A stretch of 28,016 nucleotides of DNA from Hypsibius dujardini (lineage: Eukaryota; Tardigrada; Eutardigrada; Parachela; Hypsibiidae), in assembly GCA_001579985.1 (NCBI GenBank), contig LRSR01002587.1:1-28016 (forward strand), read 5' to 3'. The position numbers and the translations under genes are program-made. The notes beneath the pieces were generated by a model. The model saw nothing but the letters and a program-made list of their open reading frames with translations. It ran no database searches and was not told the origin of the DNA. Within the stretch, counting starts at the first letter, position 1. Each line of letters begins with the position of its first letter. Shown one piece after another: positions 19,450 to 27,733 of the stretch.

Positions 19450-19610
19450 GGAGGGTCCCGAAAGTGGGCAAAAGGCGCGGGGCAGGGGTTATACTTGAAC
19501 AATCAACCAATCAACCAGCGGAGCACCGGAGCAATCGGAACGGAGTTGATTGGTTGATTGTTCAAGTATGACCCTTGCCCCGCCCCTTTTGCCCACTTCC
19601 GGGACCCTCC
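19450..19610. mobile_element. 161 bp palindromic element
   Basis: Arms 19450-19516 and 19543-19610 are near-perfect inverted copies (GGAGGGTCCCGAAAGTGGGC outward; inner TTGAACAATCAACCAATCAA). The loop is ~26 bp. TCAGAAT lies outside both ends (~19433 and 19613), a candidate target-site duplication. It is 3' of the RASL10-like gene and non-coding. Confidence 0.88.
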
Positions 19611-19861
19611 ATCAGAATGAATTCCCGAGTTCCGCTGGTTGATTGTTCTGTTACCTGCTCCCATAAAAGAGCTGGTGTCCCTGATTGTTACTGTAAACAC
19701 TCCAATTTTTGGAGAAATGTTTCGTTTCACGGGTTTTCAAACATTTCGTTGCTCGTGTTACCTTTTTATGGAGATGTAAAACTAAAAGTAAACTTTTGTG
19801 TGTGTTGACATTGGAAGCTTTTATTGGGCCACACATTCACTGGGATCAATTCACTGGGACG

Positions 19862-20200
19862 ATTTGTGATATGGTTCCTCTCTAAATTCAATTTGGAATC
19901 GAGAAGCATCAGCAGAATCTTTCTCGAATGTCAGGGGGCGGAGCTATGAGCTCATTCTGGAATGTCAGGGGGCGGAGCTGTGGGCTCATTCTCGAATGTC
20001 AGGGGCGGAGCTATGGGCTCATTCTCGAATGTCAGGGGGCGGAGCTATGGGCTCATTCTGGAATGTCAGGGGGCGGAGCTATGAGCTCATTCTCGAATGT
20101 CAGTCGGTTCAAGTTTCCTGTATGAGCTGAAACTGACCGTTAGCTCCACCCCTGGCATCTGAAAAATATTGTGAAAATTAGGAAAAATGGAATTGTCCAG
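19862..20200. mobile_element. degenerate TIR element with an amplified interior, family H4 copy 1
   Basis: The left part (TTCAATTTGGAATCGA near 19890) and right part (TAGCTCCACCCCTGGCATCT near 20140) resemble the opposed arms of the element at 22222-22605. Between them, 19926-20105 is five tandem units of ~35 bp built on AATGTCAGGGGGCGGAGCTA TGRGCTCATTCT. That motif occurs once in each arm of the related copies, so the array is probably an expansion inside the element. Confidence 0.7.
19926..20105 (+). repeat. ~35 bp tandem array, GGGGGCGGAGCTATG unit
   Basis: Five units, each AATGTCAGGGGGCGGAGCTA followed by TGRGCTCATTCTSG, with one unit a G shorter. Frames across it encode an artificial repeat peptide, not a gene. 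Confidence 0.95.
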
Positions 20201-20205
20201 TAAAA

Positions 20206-20811
20206 CAATGTAAAAAAGTTCACATCGTTTATAGGAATTAAACTTCCCATGCTGCGCAAGTTTTGATTTGACATAAATGCTGCGCACGACAGGGCAAACT
20301 CGTGAAGTATATCAATCGAAATAGCCACAAGGCTTCTTTTTCGTTTTCCATTTAAAAAAAATGTATTTTCAGTTTTTTCGATTCATTGCTAATTTTTTGA
20401 ACCCAAAGTATCGACAAACAATGAGAGAAATTGGTGCGAACGCGGCATTTATTATTTATTTATTTTCCGAACTTGCACAGCATTGGGAGTCTTACCTCGT
20501 ACCTGACTTGCCCTATTTATTCTGTAATTGTTTTCTGATTGAATCATACGATAAGCAGCATCAATAGCTGTCAACAACTTTATTGCATTGATCGGATTGA
20601 TTGCACCACGTACAATGTTAGCATTGTACAGGCAAGCAATAATATCGTAGCTGGAAAAGATATTGTCCGTCTCGAAAATTTGCAATGCACCGATAGCTAA
20701 GGTCACCTTAACTCTCTGAGGACTGGATGATTTGACCCCCCCCCTCCCATTCAGGAGGATGTTGATCCATTTTGGATCACTTGCGTGTAGGCTACGTAAC
20801 GCGTGGAGGCT
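20206..20811. other. intergenic DNA, nothing supported
   Basis: AT-rich sequence with a C-run at ~20739 and frames on both strands that lack motifs. A short GCTGCGCA repeat flanks 20250-20284. Confidence 0.5.
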
Positions 20812-21047
20812 GCTTAATGCACTCGTATGCTAATAGCAAAATTCATATGGCAGTTTCCCTGTGGATGTCGAGTTGTCTTTGTACACAATGTGTCATACTC
20901 AGTGTGCCAGCCAAAAAATCACAACAAAGCTTAATGCACTCGTATGCTAATAGCAAAATTCATATGGCAGTTTCCCTGTGAATGTCGAGTTGTCTTTGTA
21001 CACACAATGTGTCATACTCAGTGTGCCAGCCAAAAAACCACAACAAA
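20812..21047 (+). repeat. 117 bp tandem duplication
   Basis: Units 20812-20928 and 20929-21047 are almost identical (GCTTAATGCACTCGTATGCT start, CCAAAAAAYCACAACAAAG end). They differ by a GG/GA change, a CA dinucleotide insertion and one substitution. It is a recent simple duplication. Confidence 0.95.
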
Positions 21048-21547
21048 GAAGCCTGAACTGGCGGTGCGCACTGAGCAGCCTGCTCGGGGTTTCTCAATGA
21101 TTTAATTTTTTTAAGCGGGATCTGGATGTCGGATTCCTTCATTTACCCATCCAAATTATGGGCATCCGAGATGGCTTGAGATTTGCCGTTTCAAAAAGAG
21201 GAGAAAAATATCATACTTTACGTGAAAAAATGTCGAAGACGAGACACATTTTGTTTCATCAATTTTGGATCACCTGGGATGTTGATCTTCCTCATTAAAT
21301 CTGTGAAATTGTTTTGAGGATTTAGGTAGAGCGACGAATTCTGAGATCGAACGCTTTGATTTCAGGGAAATCAGTTAAAAACTCGTTTCGGGCGCCTATT
21401 TCACACGTCGAAGTGATCCAAAGGAACACGCCCTTTCCTCAGAAGAGTTAAGGAATAAAGTTTGCACAATATGACGTGGATTTTGAATGCAATGTATAAA
21501 AAGATGGGCGAAACGTGAGCGAATTCCCTCGTTAAAGATCTTCCATG
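21048..21547. other. 3' flank of the GPCR gene
   Basis: No exon is seen. It should include the GPCR 3' untranslated region on the minus strand, but no clear minus-strand AATAAA was found close to the stop codon. Confidence 0.5.
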
Positions 21548-24500
21548 TCACACGTCCAGGCTGCTGTTGTGGGAGATCTGTGACGGTCGAACCCTTCCCG
21601 ACTGCGAGGGGCGGGTCATTTTAGTCAGCACAACGGAGGTGCGGTCACGGGATGTATCGAAGGTACCAGACTTGCTCTTCTGCCCGGATGTTCCTTTGAG
21701 CCCGGCGGGGTCGACACTGCGGCAGTTCAAGCCGATGACAGTGCGGTAACCTTGACGGAAGTTTTCGTTGGTCAGACCGTAGAGAATCGGATTCAACGCG
21801 GAATTGCCGTGTGCTGTCACCACCGAGAGAATATTCACCCACTCCGGGGCGTCGGCTGCCAGATCACCCAGCACGATCACGGCCTCCAAGATCCTGGAGG
21901 CAGGCAACGAACATATTCAGTAAAGAGTCCCAGTCTTCCCCACCCTTCCTACCATTCCTTTATTGTCAAAACCTTTTCATCTTTATTTTCAATCAAATGT
22001 AGCAATCCAATGTTCGCTGTTTTATTCATCTCCAATATTTTTAATAAGCCGCTTTGATCTTAAGATCTGGCAGATAATTAAACCTCCTCGTGCACTGCTA
22101 GTAACAATTCATTCCTGAAAAATTAGGTTTTAAAGTGGTAAGCAGAAATTGAAAAAGTGACTTTGCTCGTTTTGGTTTCGGGTAAAGTACTTCCATTTAA
22201 CTCGTTGTTAAACCCTTCCATTTTAGTTTCGATTTGGAATCGATTGACTTCAGCACAATCTTATTTGGATGTCAGGGGGCGAAGCTATGGCTAGTTTCAA
22301 TCTTGGCTTCCGAGTGACATTGCAGAAATGACCCATAGTTCCGCCTCCTCATAGACGCGTCTTGACCTTCTGGTACAGGGGGGGGGGCAGAGGGCAAAGG
22401 GCGGAGCATTGGTATGATTTGCTATTTTTACTCTAAAAAACGTCAGGGGGTACCCTTGGGTCACTTTTTCGATTTCGGACGGGGGGGGGGCAATTGCCCA
22501 CTTGCCATCCCCTAGTACGCGTCACTGCGCCTCCTGGCATCCAAATATGGTTCGGCTCATGTCGATCGATTCCAATCGAATTTTAAATTGAAGAATGTCA
22601 AAAATCTTCAAACTTTTTCCAAAAAAATACGTTTTGCAGTGATTGGGATCATAAAAATTGAAACGTCGGAAACGTTGCTGATCAATCAATCAATCAAGCC
22701 CCGGGCCATAAGACAAAGTGGTGCGAGAATTGTTTTCTTCCGTATTTTTTTCTAAAACCGCGGATGTGATTTCCAGCCCGAGATCCCAATGTTAAAGCAT
22801 GCTATATGAACAGGTCTTTGTGAAAAAAAATCCCACTTCGATTGGGAGGGAAAATCTCCGTTCTTGCCCTCGTGAGGCATATCTAACGGTCAATTGAATT
22901 GATATGCCACTGAAAATAGGGTTGGCATCAAATGTCAAACGTCAAATGTCAAATGTCAAATCAAATCAAATCAAATTTTCATGGCATGAAGGAGTGATAA
23001 GAAAATAAATGATCAAATGTCTTTCAAAATCAAATCAAAACTAGAGATTTTCCTTATTTGAGGCCATTCCTAACTGTAAGAGCTCACCAGCACGCGACGA
23101 AGACGAAGAACGCCATGAACATGGTCTTAGCAAGGCTGACATCTTCCCTGGTGAAGCCGGGCCGTTTGGGGCGTTCTTTCTTGACTGCAGCAACCTTTTT
23201 CTTGCCGCCATCGTCTGCCCTCATCATGCCCGCGGTCGGATTGGCGCGAGCAGCTTTATGGCGTTGCATTTGCAGCTTCACGGCACGGACTTTCAGGTAG
23301 ATGGCAGTGTACCCGAACAGGACGCCCATCAGTGGAATCAACACTCCCGTTACGACTACACCCCCCCCCCAGACAACATCGGAGTATTAATTACTTTCCA
23401 ATTGCAAATGGGTTTATACACGTGTAAAATAACTCTAGGGCATATTTTACGAAATATTTACGGACTATCCGAACCCTCTCGGGAGATGTTTCTCGCACTC
23501 ACCGAAGAAAATTGCATACGAACTTGTCACCCTGTAAGATCATGTGCATGTGTTATGATACATTTCCAGGAAGGGAAAAGTAAATAGTTCCGGATTTCAA
23601 CGGGAGTTGATACTGTACTGACGCGATAGCTTCGCGCACTGCAAGAGCATTACTTCGTTATCCTAGCCCGGAGTGCACGTAAGGTCATGCGCGGATCCAT
23701 AGGTTTAAGTTTACGGTGGGTCTATTTCTACTGCGCCAAGCTATCGCGTCAGTACAGTATGAAGTAAAGTCCGTATTTCGGCTCACCCTCCACTTGCTCG
23801 ATAAATCGGCTCACTCATGGATTTTCTCATCTACGGCAAATGCTTGATTGTTTGATTTTTGGAAGTGCTATAGTAAACTAGGAGATAGTACAGCAAATAA
23901 AGAAGTCAAGCATCTGCCATCAAAGAGAAACCCTTGAGTGAGCCGATTTATCGACCAAGTGGAGGGTGAGCCGAAATACACACTTTACCTCATACCCCTT
24001 TTGAAAACTGGAATCGGACCAAACAGTCACAGGTCGTGTACGAATCCTTATTTTTCAGCAAAATTAGATCCACTTACATGTCGAATGAGCAGACGTAGTG
24101 GTAGATGGAGAATCGGTTATGGCCCCAACCTGAAACATATTTTTCGGCTTTGACCATTGGCGAAATTAGAGCGTGTCAAGTTCTAGTAATCGGGGTGGTT
24201 GTGGGATGGGATCACCAACCGATATGATTCGGCATGGTCAGCAGACATGACAGTGCCCAGATGCCAACGCAGTAGAGGGCAGTGCTTTTGTAGGTGAAAA
24301 TCCGCGGGTAAAGATGCGGTTTGCAGATGAAGATATATCTACACACGTGGCAAAAACCTTGCGCTAACCGAGTTAAGCCATTACACTCGTTCGTCGCTGT
24401 TGTACACAACCCCGAGTTAATGTGCTTAATTCGGTCGTCACAAGGTTTTTGCCACGTGTCTAAGATATTTAAAAGAGGCAAGGCGCCATGCACATATTAC

Positions 24501-26725
24501 GTAATAAAAAAAGACCACCCACCTTCTCATACTGGAGGGCGGGGCCTTATTTTCTTAGTGAGTAAATCAAGGGTTCAGACCACCCACCTACTCATACTGG
24601 TGGGCGGGGCCTTATTTTATTAGTGAGTAATCAAAGGTCCAGACTACCACCTACTCATACTGGAGGGCGGGGCCTTATTTTATTAGTGAGTAAATCAAAG
24701 GTCCAGACCACCCACCTACTCATACTGGAGGGCGGGGCCTTATTTTATTAGTGAGTTAATCAAGGGTCCAGACCACCCATCTACCCTCCTTTGATTACGT
24801 AATATGTGCATGGCACCTAATTGAGCTGATTCACACCAAGGCGTAGACAAAACGGTCAGTACGAGGAATTGCGCGTCCTCCTTGATACCTTGTTTCCTGA
24901 CCTATTCCGGGTCACTGGCAATGCTAATTATAATTAATTCACAATAATATAATTATCAATTCACCTAAAATTGCAAGAATGTTTTATTGACGCTAAGCTA
25001 TTCATAATTTCATTTGTCATCGCTGGGCGTGGGCAGGAAAATGCTTCCGAGTTAGGGGGCGGAGCTATTCCGACCTTTATCCCATGGAACCAGAAACTTG
25101 GGGGTGTGGTTTGAAAAATGACCCGGTACTCCACCTCTTAATTGCAAAACAATTTTCTGCTCATGCCAATCGATTTCAAATTGAATATTGGATCGAAAAA
25201 TGTCAAAAAACTAAGTTTTGTTCTTTTGGTGAATTGGTCAGTGATTGTCATTGCCAGTGGCCAGGAATAGGCAGGTTTCCTCGTACCTGTTCAGACTTAT
25301 GGCGCACATGGTCCACATGGAGCTCAGGCATGTCTGCAAGCGAACGAACGTTTTTACAATGTTGTGCACTGAATCTGACCACATGATGGAGTTCGACAGC
25401 CAATCTTACGTACCGGAGCGCAAAAGGAGGCTATGATATTGCAGAGGCGGTAGTTGCTCAACAGTACCCGTCTTCCCGCCACAGCTCCTATATACAGGAA
25501 GACCACAGTGCAATACGATACTTCCCCTTCCAGTTCAGGAATCCACACGTGGCCACAAAATAGCGCGACCCGAGTCAAGCCATTCATCTCGGTTAACGCG
25601 CACTGAACGAGCTAAATGGCTTGGCGCGGATTGGGCTATCCTGTGGCCACGTGGCCACAAAATAGCGCGACCCGAGTCAAGCCATTCATCTCGGTTAACG
25701 CGCACAGAACGAGCTAAATGGCTTGGCGCGGGTTGCGCCACTTGTGGCCATGTTTGTAAACCGAATGTGTAGTAATCTCTCCCGGTTAGTCCTACCGACA
25801 ACATTAAATGGATCCACAAGGACTGTTATAATGACGTCGGCAATGGCCAGGTTCAAGACGAACATGTTGCCACAAGTTCGCAGATTCTGAAGCAAAAGGT
25901 CATACTTGATATAGCGATGCCACTTGCTTTTGCTTGACAAGGGAATGCTCGTTACTTGTCGCTTATTCTGAAGCAGTTTGAAGATATTAGTGGAGAGATA
26001 CGAATTTTTCTTATCGATTGGTACCAAAGGTCAGGACTCAGCGCTTGAATCGGGCGCACAATTTGCAAACTTAGCAAGCACCTCCTTTCGGTTTGTAATT
26101 TCAATGTAAACGCGTGCTTGATTGAACGATTAGTCGCTGTTGAATCAGTCAAAACTTCACTGTTTCGGATCCGTTATTGATTACAATCATTCAATCAACC
26201 AATGGTTCAATTTTTATATTCATTGACACGAGGAGGAGCTTGCGAATTTTGCACATTGTTCGCTTGATTCAACTGCTGAGCTCTAGCTTTTGGAGTCAGC
26301 CGATAGGGAAAATTAGTACCTTTCGAATGAAACATTCAAACTGCCTCAGCATAGCCGACAAATCATTCCCTTGTGAGATAACTACACCAAGACTTAGCTT
26401 ACCCTAACACAGCTTACGGCAGCGATGATCTGACGTTATAAAAAAGAAAACAGACAACTACAGGAAAAGTTAAGACAAACGACGTGAGTGAGCCGGTTAC
26501 CAGAACGTTCCCGAAAGTTCCGAAGAAAGCGGCTAATCCCAAAACACACGTGGTCAACAGCATCCAGGCGAAATGGTCCTCCAAATAGAGATATGGCGTA
26601 AGAACCGTTTCGATTGACGTTTCGTTAGCAGTGTCGTTGAAACTCTCCGACTGAGTTCGGTTGTTCAATACCAGAAAGGTCACATTTTGGTACGAGGGTG
26701 CTCGATACGCTGCCATATCTCGCAT
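21548..26725 (-). CDS. rhodopsin-class GPCR, melatonin-receptor-like, 10 exons
   Basis: Exons on the minus strand: 26725-26501, 26429-26403 (27 nt), 25886-25796, 25487-25414, 25333-25287, 24338-24220, 24129-24078, 23531-23503 (29 nt), 23355-23088, 21893-21548. All are GT-AG and all phases close (0,0,1,0,2,1,2,1,2), giving 425 residues. The N-terminus has four N-glycosylation sequons (NVT, NRT, NDT, NET). Landmarks: TM1 GTFGNVL, TM2 NLAIAD (Asp101), TM3 C130, NRY at 154-156 in place of DRY, TM4 IWALSCLLTMPN, extracellular loop 2 Cys208, TM6 FFVFVACW, TM7 NSALNPILY (Asn345), then a Ser/Thr-rich tail ending NSSLDV. The third loop is basic and long. NRY, LPN-like TM4 and RNLRTCGNMFV in loop 1 resemble melatonin-type and Tre1/moody-type receptors; the ligand cannot be named. 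TM6 lacks the usual CWxP proline (CWIL). Confidence 0.85.
22222..22605. mobile_element. degenerate TIR element, family H4 copy 2 (GPCR last intron)
   Basis: The left arm (TTCGATTTGGAATCGATTGA, then ATTTGGATGTCAGGGGGCG near 22267) and the right arm near 22515-22580 (CTCCTGGCATCCAAATATGG, then TCGATCGATTCCAATCGAAT) are opposed and partly complementary. The interior has two long G runs (about 22379-22387 and 22482-22491). Both arms contain the motif that is tandemly amplified at 19926-20105. Confidence 0.65.
22925..23040 (+). repeat. TCAAATGTCAAA / ATCAA simple repeat
   Basis: Short units TCAAATG, TCAAACG and ATCAAA run near the 3' side of the GPCR penultimate exon, within the last intron. Confidence 0.8.
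23610..23760. mobile_element. TIR element, family H3 copy 2
   Basis: A 151 bp element in GPCR intron 7 with ~27 bp termini (ATACTGTACTGACGCGATAG; complement at 23733-23760). The tips share TACTGTACTG(C/A)CGCGAT with the minisatellite-bearing element at 16160. The interior here is unique rather than tandem. Its right end abuts the left end of the H2 element. Confidence 0.85.
23758..23992. mobile_element. palindromic element, family H2, copy 2
   Basis: A ~235 bp foldback with TATGAAGTAAAG at the left and CTTTACCTCATA at the right. It shares CGATAAATCGGCTCACTCA and the arm and loop layout with the copy at 15130. It lies in GPCR intron 7. Confidence 0.9.
24340..24462. mobile_element. hairpin element, family H1, copy 6, abutting a GPCR exon
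   Basis: A ~123 bp near-perfect palindrome, TACACACGTGGCAAAAACC to GGTTTTTGCCACGTGTCTA. Read on the GPCR (minus) strand, its end GTTTTTGCCACGTGTGTAG leads straight into exon 6 at 24338, so the AG of the splice acceptor (24340-24339) is at or within the element end. Confidence 0.92.
24483..24816. mobile_element. TIR element enclosing a 66 bp minisatellite (GPCR intron 5)
   Basis: Termini GCGCCATGCACATATTACGT at 24483 and the complement ACGTAATATGTGCATGGC at the right (ending ~24814) enclose four to five tandem units of ~66 bp. Each unit contains GACCACCCACCTACTCATAC and TGGAGGGCGGGGCCTTATTT. It begins 20 bp from the H1 copy. Same architecture as 6949-7309 and 16160-16530. Confidence 0.9.
24900..25215. 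other. GPCR intron 5 segment with an H4-like fragment
   Basis: TTAGGGGGCGGAGCTATTCC (25054) and GCCAATCGATTTCAAATTGA (25165) match the two motifs of the H4 arms in the expected order. This is probably a third, shorter and diverged copy. The preceding 24920-25010 is AT-rich. Confidence 0.5.
25544..25751. mobile_element. two tandem diverged H1-like hairpins
   Basis: Two ~107 bp palindromes at 25544-25651 and 25643-25751 share the central GTGGCCACGTGGCCAC. Each has CCCGAGTCAAGCCATTCATC and the complementary GAGCTAAATGGCTTGGCGCG. The CACGTGGC end and the GAGT-AAGCCATT core recall family H1, but the rest differs. They lie in GPCR intron 3 just upstream of exon 4. Confidence 0.85.
25915..26395. 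repeat. degenerate ~480 bp inverted repeat in GPCR intron 2
   Basis: The minus-strand translation of 25950-26110 (SLQIVRPIQALSPDLWYQSI) and the plus-strand translation of 26235-26360 (ILHIVRLIQLLSSSFWSQPI) are alike. The DNA arms likewise align as inverted copies about a centre near 26160, at roughly 70% by eye. The frames are not a gene; the similarity shows an old large palindrome filling the intron. Confidence 0.75.
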
Positions 26726-26789
26726 TTCTAAGCGATTCTTTTGAGATTGAAAAGGCTTCTTACAGTGCTTTCGGCATGGAAGACTAACG

Positions 26790-26797
26790 TTTATATA
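26790..26797 (-). promoter_or_regulatory. TATA box of the GPCR gene
   Basis: TATATAAA on the minus strand (within CGCTATATAAACG) lies 65 bp before ATG 26725. That would place the transcription start ~30 bp downstream with a short leader. It is predicted from sequence and position only. Confidence 0.55.
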
Positions 26798-27607
26798 GCG
26801 GTATCAGCTACGACGATGTTCACACGGATAAGCATGCTGCCCCGTGGGTAGAGGCGGAATCCCAGTGTTGTGTCCCAGTGTTGTGTTAATTGCAGCGGAA
26901 ATGTTTCCGCGGGGGATGATGTTCACCTATGTGCATAAAAGCAGGTCAATTTGCCTTAGGAGCGAAAATATCGCCGTTGAGGGACGACATAATGCAGCGC
27001 GGTCTCGAATGATCAATGAGCTTCCCCAGTGCGAATTAGTTGACCTTTCAACAGCCTATGCAGGGCTGTCGTCAATGCCCTATGCGAGACTTGTACTGAA
27101 TCAGTGGGGGGAGGGGGCATTTGGCAGATCTGCCGCTGAAGGCCCCCAAAGACCTCCCGCACACTAGCTGACGGCATTTCACAGACCAGTGATTGGAGGC
27201 CATCGGCAGGGCATGGAATGGCGTTCAATGTACAGCTTCTTGCGAGTTACTTGCAAACTTTTGATTTGGTGTGATTTGACAAACAATACTACACATTGTT
27301 TGATTGATGGAAATTTCAAACCGGCTTATCGATCAATCAACTTAATATACGCATTACGAATTTCGTTGCCCAGAAATTTTGATTTGTTGTCGTTTTCTTC
27401 GATTGATTGAGTCTGTCACCCGTTTTCATTTTCCACTGTGCCGAATTTCAGTCTTAATTTTCAAATATACTTTCCAAATGAGTACAGTCTATTTCTTTGC
27501 ATTTTACGACCAGATTTTGGCCGGTTTTTGCTTAGAGAAATTAAAACTTTGTAACATGTGTAGTCTTGCGGCTCACGATACGTCAAATCAAAAGTTTGCA
27601 AATAACT
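26798..27607. other. upstream region of the GPCR gene
   Basis: No supported exon. It contains a 13 bp direct repeat (CCCAGTGTTGTGT at ~26862 and 26875), a G-rich stretch at ~27107-27118, and AT-rich DNA to the right. Open frames here lack motifs. Confidence 0.5.
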
Positions 27608-27733
27608 TGCAAGTAGCTGTACAGCTGTGGCACGATTTCTCGACGAAAAACCTTAATCGGAACACCGGCATAATAACATGTGTTCCGACTAACGTTTTTC
27701 GTCAAGAAATCGTGCCACAGCTGTACTTGTGCT
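27608..27733. mobile_element. 126 bp hairpin element
   Basis: The left arm GCAAGTAGCTGTACAGCTGT continues to GACGAAAAACCTTAATCGG. The right arm is its inverted copy (CCGACTAACGTTTTTCGTCA ... CAGCTGTACTTGTGC). Arms are ~55 bp around a short AT-rich loop (ATAATAACATG). It differs in sequence from families H1-H4. Confidence 0.88.

Noticed and set aside
26177-26407. 76-residue plus-strand frame with a hydrophobic pattern
   Set aside because: Explained as one arm of the degenerate inverted repeat in GPCR intron 2; the mirror arm gives a similar peptide on the other strand.
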